NCBI RefSeq assembly: GCF_024508665.1
Contig: NZ_JANINP010000007.1
Location: 620,001-684,000, forward strand
Length of the DNA: 64,000 nucleotides
From: Sphingomonas sp.
GTDB lineage: Bacteria; Pseudomonadota; Alphaproteobacteria; Sphingomonadales; Sphingomonadaceae
Direction of reading: 5' to 3'
Part shown: positions 45,490 through 57,611 of the stretch, in pieces
How the letters are laid out: each line of letters starts with the position of its first letter
Numbering within the stretch: position 1 is the stretch's first letter
Program-made: the position numbers and the translations under genes
Notes under the pieces: generated by a model
Databases searched by the model: none
What the model saw: the letters and a program-made list of their open reading frames with translations, nothing else
Told to the model about the DNA's origin: nothing

Positions 45490-46917
45490 GTGCTGATTGC
45501 TCAGGATATGCGGACGTTAGGTCGATACTGGTTCCCATGGGCGGCTGCGTTGCTCGCCGTGACGATGGTCGCGGCGGGTTGGCCGGGGCTCGCCGAATAT
45601 GACAGCGACGAGCAATTCCGGCAGGTGCTGAGCGAGCAATATGATGATTGGCATCCGCCGGCCATGGCGCGACTCTGGTCGCTGCTCCACGTCCTGGGTG
45701 GGGGCGCAGGGCCGATGATGGCCCTGCAGATCGTGCTCTATTGGTTGGGGCTGGGTTTGCTCGCTGGCGGATTGGTACGCACCGGCCGTCCGCGCGCGGG
45801 CGCGCTGGTGCTCGGCATCGGAGCGCTGCCCGGATTCGCGGTGTGGCAATGGGCCGTGCTCAAGGACGTCCAGATGGTCGCGGCGATGCTGGCGGCGGTC
45901 GGCACCGTCGGATGGTGGCGTCTTCGCGGCGAGCGCGTGCCCTGGGCGGCCGCGGCATTCGCCATCGTGCTGTTGGGCTATGCGACATTGGTCCGAGCCA
46001 ATGCGCTGTTCGCGACCGTGCCGCTGGCGGTGATGCTGCTGCCGCGTGGAAGATGGCCCGTCCGGATGACGCTGGCGCTCGTCGGGATGGCGGCAATCAT
46101 AGTGCTGACGCCCTTGATCGACGCGGACCTGTTCGGCGCGGCCCCCAGTGGCGTGCGCACGACCGAGCCCTTGTTCGATCTCGCGGCGATCGCGGTGCGG
46201 ACCGGCGATGCCGATGCGACCGGGATAGATGTGGCGGGGATCGCCGCGCTCCGGCGCGACCGATGTGTAAAGACCTATTTCTGGGACACGCTGGGCGATG
46301 GTCCGTGTGCCGATGCCGTCGAAGATCTCGCGTCGCGACCGGTTGGCGCGATGTATCTGCAGCTTGCCCATGCCGCGATCCGCCATCCTTTGGCCTATGC
46401 CGAGCATCGACTGGCGCATTTCAACATGACGCAGCGTTGGCTGGTCGGCAGAGGGCTGATGAACGATTGGCCTCCTTCACAATCCCAACCCAATAAGCTC
46501 GGCTTGGGCGATCCCGGCCGGCTGGCGTCATGGTGGATCGTCCGGACGGAGGGTCTGGCGGATACGCCGCTCGGCTGGCCGATCGTCTGGCTGGCGCTGG
46601 CGGTGGCCGCGCTGGTCGAGGCACTGCGCCGTGCCGCTTCCCCGGCGCGCGACCTGGCCTTGGCGCTGGTAATATCCGCGCTCGCGCTCGAGGCGAGTTT
46701 CATCGCGATCAGCATCGCCGCCGATCTGCGCTATCATCTGTGGCCGATGATCGCGGTGGCGTTGGGCGTCGTTTTGCTGGTCGCCGAAGCGCCACCCTCC
46801 CGTCGCGTGCTGATCGCGAGCTTGGCTGCGGTAGGGCTGGTAGTGGCAGGCGGCATCGTCGCGCGGGCAACGCTACCGCCCGCGCCGAGCGATTATCCCG
46901 AAATGCTGACGAGCTAA
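45490..46917 (+). CDS. Polytopic membrane protein, GT-C glycosyltransferase-like
   Basis: The protein is up to 475 residues from GTG 45490; ATG 45508 is a good alternative start. About 9-11 hydrophobic segments. The first periplasmic loop has EYDSDEQFRQVLSEQYDDWHPP, a pattern reminiscent of GT39/GT-C transferases, whose first loop has acidic residues followed by DWHPP. The long loop near 230-310 is soluble. Function unknown. The stop overlaps the convergent GFA gene. Confidence 0.6.
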   Translation: MLIAQDMRTLGRYWFPWAAALLAVTMVAAGWPGLAEYDSDEQFRQVLSEQYDDWHPPAMARLWSLLHVLGGGAGPMMALQIVLYWLGLGLLAGGLVRTGRPRAGALVLGIGALPGFAVWQWAVLKDVQMVAAMLAAVGTVGWWRLRGERVPWAAAAFAIVLLGYATLVRANALFATVPLAVMLLPRGRWPVRMTLALVGMAAIIVLTPLIDADLFGAAPSGVRTTEPLFDLAAIAVRTGDADATGIDVAGIAALRRDRCVKTYFWDTLGDGPCADAVEDLASRPVGAMYLQLAHAAIRHPLAYAEHRLAHFNMTQRWLVGRGLMNDWPPSQSQPNKLGLGDPGRLASWWIVRTEGLADTPLGWPIVWLALAVAALVEALRRAASPARDLALALVISALALEASFIAISIAADLRYHLWPMIAVALGVVLLVAEAPPSRRVLIASLAAVGLVVAGGIVARATLPPAPSDYPEMLTS

Positions 46918-47366
46918 AGTCGCGCGAACTCGGCAAGCAGCGGCTGATACTCCTCCATCGACGGGAACTTCTCGTACGAATGCGGAGAATCGACCAATGC
47001 CCAGGGCAGGGCCTCGCTGGTGTAATTCTGGACGAACGGCGTCACCCAGCTCGGATCGTCGAGCATCGTCGCGCGGACGTTGACGAAGCCCATGTCGGGC
47101 TCGAAATCGGTATAGACCCAGCTCTTGCAATAGTCGCAATGCTGATGATGCAGCCGCTCGCCATGCAGGCCGCCGATCACCGTCTCGCCCTTGGTCAGCG
47201 CGAAGCCCCCGCGCGGCACCGCTACGGTGGTCGAATAGGCGCCGCCGGTCATTTTCTGGCATCCCGTGCAATGGCAAATCGCGGTGAACATGGGCGCCGC
47301 GCTGACCCGAAAGCGCACTTCACCACAGCGGCATCCACCTTCCATCGGCAATGTCCACTTCGCCAT
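46914..47366 (-). CDS. GFA (glutathione-dependent formaldehyde-activating) family zinc protein
   Basis: The protein is 150 residues from ATG 47366. The GFA zinc pattern is GGCRCGEVRFRV, CHCTGCQKMTG, and HCDYCKSWV, giving the seven cysteine ligands typical of the family. Formaldehyde activity is rarely demonstrated for such proteins, so treat it as a zinc-binding GFA-family member. Four-base convergent overlap with the upstream membrane protein. Confidence 0.85.
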   Translation of the reverse strand: MAKWTLPMEGGCRCGEVRFRVSAAPMFTAICHCTGCQKMTGGAYSTTVAVPRGGFALTKGETVIGGLHGERLHHQHCDYCKSWVYTDFEPDMGFVNVRATMLDDPSWVTPFVQNYTSEALPWALVDSPHSYEKFPSMEEYQPLLAEFARL

Positions 47367-47423
47367 TCCATTCCTCCATGCCTTGGGGCAGCCTGATGCT
47401 AACAAAAATGGGGAGCAAAGAGG

Positions 47424-47888
47424 ATGCAGACTTTCGCGATCTTGTGGCCGGCGATCGCGCTCGCGGCGCTCAGCTTCGTGGTGATGGTGTGGGTGGCGGT
47501 CGCGCGGGCCGGCTATATGAAGACGAACCCGCCGCGCCCTGAAGACTTCGCCACCGGTGAGGCGGCGATGCGCTATTTCCAGCCGGTCGAGATGCCGGCC
47601 AACAATCTCCGCAACCTGTTCGAAGCGCCGGTCCTGTTCTTCGCGCTCATCCCTCTACTGCTGGTCACGCATCAGGCCAGCCACGTGCAAGTCGCGCTTG
47701 CCTGGGTCTATGTCGTGCTGCGCGTGGTCCACAGCGTCGGCCATGTTGTGCTGCGTAAAATCTCGATCCGAGCACCCGCTTTCTGGGTGTCGGTGATCGT
47801 CCTGATGGCGATGTGGATCGGTTTCGCGGTCGATATCGCCAGTGCCCAGTCTGCTTACGACGCGGCGATGGACAATATGACGATCTGA
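47424..47888 (+). CDS. MAPEG family membrane protein
   Basis: The protein is 154 residues with four hydrophobic segments. MAPEG-like features: N-terminal TM, then the conserved ANNLRNLFEAPVLFFAL segment and YVVLRVVHSVGHV. Eukaryotic MAPEG proteins act in glutathione and eicosanoid metabolism; the bacterial role is unknown. Confidence 0.8.
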   Translation: MQTFAILWPAIALAALSFVVMVWVAVARAGYMKTNPPRPEDFATGEAAMRYFQPVEMPANNLRNLFEAPVLFFALIPLLLVTHQASHVQVALAWVYVVLRVVHSVGHVVLRKISIRAPAFWVSVIVLMAMWIGFAVDIASAQSAYDAAMDNMTI

Positions 47889-47913
47889 CCGCGGGCGTAC
47901 CCGCGCCTTGGTA

Positions 47914-48402
47914 TCAGGCGGCTTCCTCCTCGCTCGGCGCGTCGATCATCTTGAATTCGCGCGGGGAGCCCAACACCGGCGTGACAGTCACCTCTGCCGC
48001 GGTGGCCTGCGCGGAGAAATGCTTGAGCCGGCCGTCGACATGCGCGCCGGTTTCGAGCGAAATCGTTTCGTATTCGACATCGCCGGTGATCCGCGCACCC
48101 GCTTCGACCGTCAACTGGCGGATCGACACCGCGCCCTCGATCCGGCCGGCGATGCGCGCGGTCTCGGCGCGGACTTGTCCCTGGATCAGCGCTTCCGCCC
48201 CGACGACAAGGCTGCCGCAGTCGAGATCGCCCTCGATCCGTCCCTCGATGTGCAGGTCGGCCGAGGCGCGGACATTGCCCGTCACGACGACATCGGCGCC
48301 GATTACCGAGAAGCCGGCGCCGGAGCTGCCGTTGGTCCGGCGCGCCGTGGTGGCCGCAGGCTGATAGGTTGGCGCCGGCGCGGCGTCACGCTTGTTGAAC
48401 AT
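47914..48402 (-). CDS. Bactofilin (polymer-forming cytoskeletal protein)
   Basis: The protein is 162 residues from ATG 48402. A disordered N terminus (MFNKRDAAPAPTYQP) precedes a right-handed beta-helix built of short repeats (VVTGNVRASADLHIEGRIEGDL, CGSLVVGAEALIQGQV, ARIAGRIEGAV), and an acidic tail follows. Bactofilins polymerise without nucleotide and organise cell-envelope proteins. Confidence 0.88.
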   Translation of the reverse strand: MFNKRDAAPAPTYQPAATTARRTNGSSGAGFSVIGADVVVTGNVRASADLHIEGRIEGDLDCGSLVVGAEALIQGQVRAETARIAGRIEGAVSIRQLTVEAGARITGDVEYETISLETGAHVDGRLKHFSAQATAAEVTVTPVLGSPREFKMIDAPSEEEAA

Positions 48403-48455
48403 CCCATACCCCTTTGTGCGAGTCCCGAGTCCCGCGCGCCAGCCTAGCCAACTCC

Positions 48456-49220
48456 TCATCCGGCGGGATAGGGCCGAACCGGGTTGAGCGGCAGGCCGTT
48501 GTCGTTGGCAGGCGAGACGAGCATAGGACGCAGCGAAAGCAGGGTCGCGGCAATCATCGGCACAGCGCCCAGCATTGCCCAGCCCGGCATTCCGGTCAGA
48601 TGCCCTGCCAGACCCAATGATGTTCCGGCCAAGGTCAGCGCCGCGATGTGCCAGGACCTACGGTTCTCGATCAGCAGCGCCACCAACACAGTGAGGGCCG
48701 TGACTGGCAGGAAGCTGTTCCAATGCATTCCGGGCAGCAGCCCGACCAACAGGAGGCTCGTCGCCGTCCCGCTCGCGACCAGATCACGATCGCTCGGACG
48801 ACGCCAGGCGAACCGCGCTGCGAGCCATGCCGCAACCCCGATCGCCGACGCGAGTGCCAGTCCGCCGAACGGCAAAAGATTGATCCAGGGCAGTGCCTGG
48901 ATAATCGCCCAGAGCGAGGGGGCGTCGTTCGACAGCCGCGGCGACGTTTCGGCCTGACCGATATAGAGGTGGGACCAATCGATCCACGGCAGGCCGGCTA
49001 GCCGGAAGGCCGTCACCGCGGCCAGGCAGGTGAGGGGAGCGATCAGCCACAGCCGAAGCGGAGCACGCTTTCCGATCAGGAACCCCAGGACCAGCGGCAG
49101 CAATGTGGCGTTGATCGGACTCCCCGCGATCGCCAGCCCCACCAGCGCCAACATCGCCGCGTGGGGCAGCGGCTTGCTGGGCGCCACGATGGCGGGAAGG
49201 GAATAGCCGGGAGGTTGCAC
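48456..49220 (-). CDS. Probable truncated GT-C-type membrane protein
   Basis: The protein is 254 residues with about six hydrophobic segments. The segment LLPGMHWNSFLPVTALT resembles the conserved late loop of GT-C mannosyltransferases (typically MHERYF). The N-terminal half that should hold the catalytic acidic loop is missing, and the upstream sequence leads directly into the rpsL promoter region. It is likely a remnant, though it may still be translated. Confidence 0.5.
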   Translation of the reverse strand: MQPPGYSLPAIVAPSKPLPHAAMLALVGLAIAGSPINATLLPLVLGFLIGKRAPLRLWLIAPLTCLAAVTAFRLAGLPWIDWSHLYIGQAETSPRLSNDAPSLWAIIQALPWINLLPFGGLALASAIGVAAWLAARFAWRRPSDRDLVASGTATSLLLVGLLPGMHWNSFLPVTALTVLVALLIENRRSWHIAALTLAGTSLGLAGHLTGMPGWAMLGAVPMIAATLLSLRPMLVSPANDNGLPLNPVRPYPAG

Positions 49221-49572
49221 GCCCGCGCCTTAGCGGGAGGTGAGTTAGCAGCGCGTAAAATTCCGTTGACCGCATCGACCGCAATTGACCGATCGCCCTC
49301 GCGGCTTGCATCGCGTAGAGGAACCTCGCGTTTCCCGGAAGGACCGTTGACCTTTACCCGCCGCCCCCCGTTGACCGTTTCCGACTCCCCGTCTATAGGC
49401 GCGCCCGCTCACTCGGCATTCGTGCCGCGCGGGTAAGAGCTGAACGTTGCCGGAAGACGCGGACCCGGGAAGCCGAAAGGCGCTCCCTTGGTCCTTTTTC
49501 GCATTCGCTAACAATGGCTCCCGGCAAAGTAACCGCCAGAGGTTTCTGGTAACATAAAAGGTGAAGGGCTTC
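49221..49572. other. Leader region upstream of the str operon
   Basis: 352 bp without a gene. TTGACC occurs four times on the plus strand (49266, 49285, 49347, 49371). The last belongs to a strong promoter candidate. About 135 bases of leader follow before rpsL, including a purine-rich stretch and TCCTTTTTCG (about 49494-49502), which might serve as an attenuation signal. Confidence 0.5.
49371..49399 (+). promoter_or_regulatory. Sigma-70-type promoter candidate for rpsL-rpsG-fusA-tuf
   Basis: TTGACC at 49371-49376 and TATAGG at 49394-49399 separated by exactly 17 bases, near consensus. A second -35 candidate (TTGACC 49347) lies upstream without an obvious -10. Confidence 0.6.
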
Positions 49573-49944
49573 ATGCCGACGATTAACCAGTTGGTCCGCA
49601 AGGGCCGTGACCCGCAGAAGGCCAAGTCCAAGGTCCCTGCGATGGAGCAGAATCCGCAGAAGCGCGGCGTCTGCACCCGCGTCTATACGACGACTCCGAA
49701 GAAGCCGAACTCGGCTCTGCGCAAGGTGGCCAAGGTTCGCCTGACCAACCAGCGCGAAGTCATCAGCTACATCCCCGGTGAAGGCCACAACCTTCAGGAG
49801 CACTCGGTGGTCCTGATCCGTGGCGGCCGTGTGCGCGACCTTCCCGGTGTGCGCTACCACGTGCTGCGCGGCGTGCTCGACACGCAGGGTGTGAAGGATC
49901 GCAAGCAGAGCCGTTCGAAGTACGGCGCGAAGCGTCCGAAGTAA
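49573..49944 (+). CDS. rpsL: Ribosomal protein S12
   Basis: The protein is 123 residues from ATG 49573 ([12 protein letters not shown]); a GTG at 49561 is a false earlier start. It belongs to the small-subunit decoding centre. Lys43 is present in [10 protein letters not shown], but position 88 is Arg ([10 protein letters not shown]) where E. coli has Lys. Arg at this position is a known streptomycin-resistance substitution in E. coli, so reduced drug sensitivity is expected. First gene of the str operon. Confidence 0.98.
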   Translation: MPTINQLVRKGRDPQKAKSKVPAMEQNPQKRGVCTRVYTTTPKKPNSALRKVAKVRLTNQREVISYIPGEGHNLQEHSVVLIRGGRVRDLPGVRYHVLRGVLDTQGVKDRKQSRSKYGAKRPK

Positions 49945-49975
49945 GCTGTCTCGGTACTAAGGAAGGAATGGAGCA

Positions 49976-50446
49976 ATGGCTCGTCGTCGTCGTCCCGAGA
50001 AGCGGGAAATCCTACCTGATCCCAAGTTCGGGGATGAGGTGCTGTCGAAATTCATGAATTCGGTGATGCTGGACGGTAAGAAGTCGGTCGCCGAAGGCAT
50101 CGTCTATACCGCGCTCGACACCGTCGAAACCCGCGCCAAGAAGGACCCGCTCGCGGTGTTCCACGAAGCGCTCAACAACATCAAGCCGGGCATCGAGGTC
50201 CGCAGCCGCCGCGTCGGTGGTGCGACCTATCAGGTTCCCGTCGAGGTGCGTCCCGAGCGTGCTCAGGCGCTCGCGATCCGCTGGCTGATCTCGGCCGCGC
50301 GTTCGCGGTCGGAGAACACCATGTCGGCGCGCCTGTCGGGCGAGCTGCTCGACGCGTCGAACAACCGCGGCAACGCGGTCAAGAAGCGCGAAGACACCCA
50401 TCGCATGGCCGAAGCGAACCGCGCTTTCAGCCATTATCGCTGGTAA
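49976..50446 (+). CDS. rpsG: Ribosomal protein S7
   Basis: The protein is 156 residues, starting [20 protein letters not shown]. It is a primary 16S rRNA binder that nucleates the 30S head. RBS AAGGAA lies upstream, 31 bases after rpsL. Confidence 0.98.
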   Translation: MARRRRPEKREILPDPKFGDEVLSKFMNSVMLDGKKSVAEGIVYTALDTVETRAKKDPLAVFHEALNNIKPGIEVRSRRVGGATYQVPVEVRPERAQALAIRWLISAARSRSENTMSARLSGELLDASNNRGNAVKKREDTHRMAEANRAFSHYRW

Positions 50447-50567
50447 GCAAGACTGGATCGGCCGGCTCCGCTGAGGTGGGGCCGGCGGTCTGGTATTGGT
50501 AATTTAATTACCTACATAGCGGGTAGCCGGATCGGCCGGCTCCCCACATTCCAAGGAAGCTACGACC

Positions 50568-52661
<2,094 letters not shown>

Positions 52662-52759
52662 CGAGGGCTGGCATAACGTTAAAACACCCGCTATGGGGCC
52701 GCCTTCGCGCGAGTCCCATGGCGGATTTCACGAAACGATTTTCCAGAAGGTAGGAAAAA

Positions 52760-53956
52760 ATGGCGAAGGCAAAGTTTGAGCGGACGAAACCGCACATGAA
52801 CATCGGCACCATCGGTCACGTCGACCATGGTAAGACGTCGCTGACCGCGGCGATCACCAAGGTGCTGGCTGAAAACGTCGCGGGCAACGCTGCGGTCGAC
52901 TTCGCCAACATCGACAAGGCTCCGGAAGAGCGCGAGCGCGGCATCACCATCTCGACGGCGCACGTCGAGTATGAGACCGCCAACCGTCACTATGCGCACG
53001 TCGACTGCCCGGGTCACGCCGACTATGTGAAGAACATGATCACCGGTGCCGCCCAGATGGACGGCGCGATCCTGGTCGTGTCGGCGACCGACGGCCCGAT
53101 GCCGCAGACCCGCGAGCACATCCTGCTCGCCCGTCAGGTCGGCGTGCCGGCGATGGTCGTGTTCATGAACAAGGTCGACCTGGTCGACGACGCGGAAATC
53201 CTGGAGCTCGTCGAGCTCGAGGTTCGCGAGTTGCTGTCGGCTTACGATTTCCCGGGTGACGATATTCCGATCATCAAGGGCTCGGCGACTGCCGCGCTCA
53301 GCGGTTCGGATCCCAAGCTCGGCACCGAAGCCGTGCTCGAGCTGATGAAGGCGGTCGACGAGTACCTGCCGCAGCCGGAGCGTCCGCTCGACAAGCCGTT
53401 CATGATGCCGATCGAAGACGTGTTCTCGATCTCGGGTCGCGGCACCGTCGTGACCGGCCGCGTCGAGACCGGTGTGGTCAAGGTCGGTGAGGAAGTCGAG
53501 ATCGTCGGCATCCACCCGGAAGTCCGCAAGACCACCGTCACGGGCGTCGAAATGTTCCGCAAGCTGCTCGACCAGGGCCAGGCTGGCGACAACATCGGTG
53601 CGCTGATCCGCGGCGTCGGCCGTGAGGAAGTCGAGCGTGGCCAGGTTCTGGCCAAGCCGGGCTCGATCACCCCGCACACCGACTTCAACTCGGAAGTGTA
53701 CGTCCTGTCGAAGGACGAAGGCGGCCGTCACACGCCGTTCTTCGCGAACTATCGTCCGCAGTTCTACTTCCGCACCACCGACGTCACCGGCACCGTCGAA
53801 CTGCCGGCCGGCACCGAGATGGTCATGCCGGGCGACAACGTCGCTCTCGGCGTGAAGCTGATCGCGCCGATCGCCATGGACGTCGGCCAGCGCTTCACCA
53901 TTCGTGAGGGTGGCCGCACCGTCGGTTCGGGCATCGTCTCGGGCATCAGCAAGTAA
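52760..53956 (+). CDS. tuf: Elongation factor Tu
   Basis: The protein is 398 residues. G1 GHVDHGKT at 19-26, [12 protein letters not shown] and NKVD motifs, complete C-terminal barrel domains ending GIVSGISK. Delivers aminoacyl-tRNA. Last gene of the str operon, followed by a strong terminator. Confidence 0.98.
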   Translation: MAKAKFERTKPHMNIGTIGHVDHGKTSLTAAITKVLAENVAGNAAVDFANIDKAPEERERGITISTAHVEYETANRHYAHVDCPGHADYVKNMITGAAQMDGAILVVSATDGPMPQTREHILLARQVGVPAMVVFMNKVDLVDDAEILELVELEVRELLSAYDFPGDDIPIIKGSATAALSGSDPKLGTEAVLELMKAVDEYLPQPERPLDKPFMMPIEDVFSISGRGTVVTGRVETGVVKVGEEVEIVGIHPEVRKTTVTGVEMFRKLLDQGQAGDNIGALIRGVGREEVERGQVLAKPGSITPHTDFNSEVYVLSKDEGGRHTPFFANYRPQFYFRTTDVTGTVELPAGTEMVMPGDNVALGVKLIAPIAMDVGQRFTIREGGRTVGSGIVSGISK

Positions 53957-53972
53957 GCTGATCCCCAAACGA

Positions 53973-54017
53973 CCGCCCCGGCGCCCAAAAAAAGGGCGCC
54001 GGGGCGGTTGCTTTTTG
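53973..54017 (+). terminator. Strong Rho-independent terminator after tuf
   Basis: A perfect 14-bp stem (CCGCCCCGGCGCCC with its complement) around a loop of seven A, followed by TTGCTTTTTG. It separates the str operon from the S10 operon. Confidence 0.9.
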
Positions 54018-54117
54018 TAGGAAGCGCCTGTATCCGCGCGCCTCCAGTTTAGTTTGAACAGCAAGAGGCGGCCCCCGTTTCGGGGAGCTGCCCCGCTCTT
54101 TGGCATCGGTAGGAACC

Positions 54118-54426
54118 ATGGACAGCAATATCCGTATTCGCCTCAAGGCGTTCGATCATCGTGTGCTCGATCAGGCGACCGGCGACATCGCCGACACCGC
54201 CCGCCGTACCGGCGCCCTCATCCGTGGTCCCATCCCGTTGCCGACGCGCATCGAGAAGTTCACCGTGAACCGCGGCCCGCACATCGACAAGAAGTCGCGC
54301 GAGCAGTTCGAGGTTCGCACCTACAAGCGCATGCTGGACATCGTTCAGCCGACCCCGCAGACGGTCGACGCGCTGATGAAGCTCGATCTCGCCGCGGGCG
54401 TTGACGTAGAGATCAAGCTGGCCTAA
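54118..54426 (+). CDS. rpsJ: Ribosomal protein S10
   Basis: The protein is 102 residues from ATG 54118 ([14 protein letters not shown]), preceded by GTAGGAA; the frame extends to 54100 but adds non-family residues. Small-subunit head protein and NusB partner. First gene of the S10 operon. Confidence 0.97.
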   Translation: MDSNIRIRLKAFDHRVLDQATGDIADTARRTGALIRGPIPLPTRIEKFTVNRGPHIDKKSREQFEVRTYKRMLDIVQPTPQTVDALMKLDLAAGVDVEIKLA

Positions 54427-54767
54427 GGGCCCGCATCCTTCGAGAATCTTCCGATTCTCGTCGTCCCGGCGAAGGCCGGGACCGCTATGTAGCTGGACGA
54501 TGCGTTAAATCATCCAGCGGCCCCGGCCTTCGCCGGGGCGACGAGTGGGGCCGGAGGCCTTCTCGCTACGACATAGAGATACCGCCAGCAGCTTCGGCCG
54601 CTGGGTCAGCGTCTCCCGTCACGTTCCCTGGCTCAGGCCATCGAACAACCAGCCCGGGACGGGGGCTCGCTTCGCATTTTCCGGGCTGGATCGATCGATG
54701 CTTAGGCATCGGTCACAAGCACCCCTGGGATGGGCCCTGGGGTGCCTCTGTTTAGGAGCTACGGATC
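54427..54767. other. 341-bp gap between rpsJ and rplC
   Basis: No gene. It contains a paired palindromic repeat (54458-54544), then about 170 bases without clear features, and a stem GCACCCCTGGG/CCCTGGGGTGC (54719-54745, one mismatch) followed by CTCTGTTT, just before the rplC RBS. The stem resembles an attenuator or weak terminator. Confidence 0.55.
54458..54544. repeat. Paired inverted repeat (REP/BIME-like) in the S10 operon
   Basis: Two 29-base arms at 54458-54486 and 54516-54544 match as inverted repeats at 27 of 29 positions; their core is CCCGGCGAAGGCCGGG-like. Between them lies a nested stem CTGGACGAT/ATCATCCAG with one mismatch. The same family recurs at 59638. Confidence 0.8.
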
Positions 54768-55526
54768 ATGCGCACTGGCGTGATCGCGAAGAAGTTGGGG
54801 ATGACCCGCCTGTTCCAGGACGACGGCCGCCACGTGCCGGTCACCGTCCTGTCGCTCGAAGGGCTGCAGGTTATCTCCCGTCGCGAAATGGATAAGGACG
54901 GCTACACCGCCGTTCAACTCGGGGCCGGCACGGCCAAGGCGAAGAACGTCGCCAAGCCGCAGCGCGGTCATTTCGGCAAGGCGGAAGTCGAGCCGAAGGC
55001 GATCGTCGCGGAATTCCGTGTCGACGAGGACGGTCTGCTCGACGTCGGTGCCGAAATCTCGGCCGATCATTATGTCGCCGGCCAGCTCGTCGACATCCAG
55101 GGTCGGACCCAGGGTAAGGGTTTCGCCGGCGCCATGAAGCGCTGGAACTTCGGCGGTCTGCGCGCCACGCACGGCGTGTCGGTCAGCCACCGTTCGCACG
55201 GTTCGACGGGTAACCGTCAGGATCCCGGCAAGGTCTTCAAGAACAAGAAGATGGCCGGCCACATGGGTGACAAGAACCGCACCCAGCAGAATCTCGAGAT
55301 CGTCGGCACCGACGTCGAGCGCGGCCTTATCTTCGTCAAGGGCTCGGTCCCTGGCTCGAAGGGTGGCTGGCTGTTCGTCAAGGACGCCGTGAAGGTCGCG
55401 GCGCACAAGGATGCGCCGTTCCCCGCCGGCCTCAAGGCCGCCGCCAACAGCAACACCGCCGCTCCGGCCGATACGCCCGCCGAGGACGTCCAGGCTCCCG
55501 AAGCGACCGAAGGCCAGGAGGGCTGA
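54768..55526 (+). CDS. rplC: Ribosomal protein L3
   Basis: The protein is 252 residues, starting [29 protein letters not shown]. The core is followed by an Ala/Pro-rich, acidic C-terminal tail of about 40 residues ([19 protein letters not shown]), a common lineage extension. Assembly initiator of the 50S subunit. Confidence 0.97.
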   Translation: MRTGVIAKKLGMTRLFQDDGRHVPVTVLSLEGLQVISRREMDKDGYTAVQLGAGTAKAKNVAKPQRGHFGKAEVEPKAIVAEFRVDEDGLLDVGAEISADHYVAGQLVDIQGRTQGKGFAGAMKRWNFGGLRATHGVSVSHRSHGSTGNRQDPGKVFKNKKMAGHMGDKNRTQQNLEIVGTDVERGLIFVKGSVPGSKGGWLFVKDAVKVAAHKDAPFPAGLKAAANSNTAAPADTPAEDVQAPEATEGQEG

Positions 55527-55528
55527 AC

Positions 55529-56158
55529 GTGAAGGTCAAGGTTCAATCCTTCGACGCCAAGGCGAAGGCCGCGGACATCGAGCTCAACGACGAGGTGTTC
55601 GGCCTCGATCCGCGCGCCGACATCCTGCACCGCGTCGTCACCTGGCAGCTCGAAAAGCGTCGTCCGACGGCGCGCGGCACGCGTGAGCGCGCCGACGTTG
55701 CTCGCACCGGCAAGAAGTACGGTCGCCAGAAGGGCGGCGGTACCGCTCGTCACGGCGATCGCCGCGCTCCCGTCTTTATCGGCGGTGGTAAGGCTCACGG
55801 TGCCCGCGTTCGCGACTTCAACCCGTCGCTGAACAAGAAGATCCGTGCGCTCGGTCTCAAGATGGCGCTGTCGACCCATGCGAAGGCCGGGTCGCTAATC
55901 GTCATGGACTCGATCGCGGTCGATGGCGGCAAGACGAAGACGCTGAAGGGCGACATCGCCAAGCTCGGCTTCGGCAAGACCGCATTGGTGATCGATGGCG
56001 ATGCCGTCGAGAACACCTTCGCGCTCGCCGCCGGCAACCTTCGCGAGATCAACGTTCTCCCGGCCGCCGGCGCGAACGTCTACGACATCCTGAAGCATGA
56101 CACGCTGGTGCTGACGCGCGCTGCTGTCGAAAAGCTGGAGGCGCGTTTCAATGGCTAA
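55529..56158 (+). CDS. rplD: Ribosomal protein L4
   Basis: The protein is 209 residues from GTG 55529, two bases after rplC. Conserved loop [25 protein letters not shown] reaching the exit tunnel. Overlaps rplW. Confidence 0.97.
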   Translation: MKVKVQSFDAKAKAADIELNDEVFGLDPRADILHRVVTWQLEKRRPTARGTRERADVARTGKKYGRQKGGGTARHGDRRAPVFIGGGKAHGARVRDFNPSLNKKIRALGLKMALSTHAKAGSLIVMDSIAVDGGKTKTLKGDIAKLGFGKTALVIDGDAVENTFALAAGNLREINVLPAAGANVYDILKHDTLVLTRAAVEKLEARFNG

Positions 56159-56474
56159 GAAGCCGACCAAGGGCGCGGTCGACATCCGTCACTATGACGT
56201 GATCGTCGCCCCGCACATCACCGAGAAGTCGACGCTCGTCAGCGAGCAGAACGCGGTGGTGTTCAAGGTTGCGCGCGACGCGACCAAGCCGGAGATCAAG
56301 GCTGCCGTCGAGGCGCTGTTCAATGTCAGCGTGTCGAACGTCAACACGATCGTCCAGAAGGGCAAGACCAAGAAGTGGAAGGGCGCTCCGTACCAGCGCT
56401 CGGACATGAAGAAGGCGATTGTCACCCTCAAGGAAGGTCAGTCGATCGACGTGACCGAAGGGGTCAAGGCGTAA
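56151..56474 (+). CDS. rplW: Ribosomal protein L23
   Basis: The protein is 107 residues; ATG 56151 lies inside the end of rplD (8-base overlap). It sits at the tunnel exit and docks trigger factor and SRP. Stop overlaps the rplB ATG by one base. Confidence 0.97.
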   Translation: MAKKPTKGAVDIRHYDVIVAPHITEKSTLVSEQNAVVFKVARDATKPEIKAAVEALFNVSVSNVNTIVQKGKTKKWKGAPYQRSDMKKAIVTLKEGQSIDVTEGVKA

Positions 56475-57325
56475 TGGCACTCAAGCATTACAATCCGACG
56501 AGCCCGGCCCGCCGTGGTCTGATCCTCGTCGACCGTTCGGCGCTGTACAAGGGCAAGCCCGTCAAGGCGCTGACCGAAGGCAAGCGCAAGACCGGCGGCC
56601 GCAACAACAAGGGTCATGTCACCTCGCGCGGCATCGCCGGCGGTCACAAGCAGCGCTATCGCATCGTCGATTTCAAGCGCCGCCTGTGGGACGTCGAAGG
56701 CAATGTCGAGCGGATCGAATACGATCCCAACCGTACCGCGTTCATCGCTCTGGTGAACTATGGCGCGGGTGAGGACGGCAAGGATCGTCTGGCCTATATC
56801 ATCGCGCCGCAGCGTCTGGCGGTCGGCGACAAGGTGATCGCCGGCAAGAAGACCGACGTGAAGCCGGGCAACGCCATGGAACTGGCCCAGATGCCGGTCG
56901 GCACCATCGTCCACAACGTGGAGATGAAGCCGGGCAAGGGCGGTCAGATCGCACGTTCGGCCGGCACCTATGTGCAGGTCGTCGGTCGTGACCGCGGGAT
57001 GGTGATCGTTCGCCTCAATTCGGGCGAGCAGCGCTACATCCCCGGCAATTGCATGGCGACGGTCGGTGCGGTGTCCAACCCGGACAACCAGAACACCAAC
57101 CTCGGCAAGGCTGGCCGCAATCGCTGGAAGGGCATCCGTCCGCTGACCCGCGGCGTCGCCAAGAACCCGGTCGACCACCCGCATGGCGGTGGTGAAGGCC
57201 GGACCTCGGGCGGCCGTCATCCGGTCACCCCGTGGGGCAAGCCGACCAAGGGTGCGCGCACCCGTCACAACAAGCAGACCGACAAGTTCATCATCCGGTC
57301 GCGTCACGCGAAGAAGAAGGGCTAA
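56474..57325 (+). CDS. rplB: Ribosomal protein L2
   Basis: The protein is 283 residues, starting [15 protein letters not shown] at 56474. Conserved C-terminal [11 protein letters not shown] near the peptidyl transferase centre. Confidence 0.98.
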   Translation: MALKHYNPTSPARRGLILVDRSALYKGKPVKALTEGKRKTGGRNNKGHVTSRGIAGGHKQRYRIVDFKRRLWDVEGNVERIEYDPNRTAFIALVNYGAGEDGKDRLAYIIAPQRLAVGDKVIAGKKTDVKPGNAMELAQMPVGTIVHNVEMKPGKGGQIARSAGTYVQVVGRDRGMVIVRLNSGEQRYIPGNCMATVGAVSNPDNQNTNLGKAGRNRWKGIRPLTRGVAKNPVDHPHGGGEGRTSGGRHPVTPWGKPTKGARTRHNKQTDKFIIRSRHAKKKG

Positions 57326-57331
57326 TTCGAA

Positions 57332-57610
57332 ATGGCTCGTTCCGTTTGGAAGGGTCCCTTCGTGGACCTCAGCCTTCTCAAGAAGGCGGAAACCGCTCAG
57401 GAAGCCGGCACCCGCGCTGGCCCGATCAAGACCTGGTCGCGTCGCTCGACCATCCTGCCGCAGTTCGTCGGCTTGACCTTCAACGTCTACAACGGCCGCA
57501 AGTTCGTGCCGGTGTCGGTCAATGAAGAGATGGTCGGCATGAAGCTCGGCGAGTTCGCGCCGACCCGGTACTTCCCGGGTCACGCGGCCGACAAGAAGGG
57601 CAAGCGTTAA
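57332..57610 (+). CDS. rpsS: Ribosomal protein S19
   Basis: The protein is 92 residues, starting [18 protein letters not shown]; complete. Confidence 0.97.
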   Translation: MARSVWKGPFVDLSLLKKAETAQEAGTRAGPIKTWSRRSTILPQFVGLTFNVYNGRKFVPVSVNEEMVGMKLGEFAPTRYFPGHAADKKGKR

Positions 57611-57611
57611 G

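Noticed and set aside
54458..54544. CRISPR array
   Set aside because: Only one inverted pair exists; there are no regularly spaced direct repeats with unique spacers anywhere in the window.
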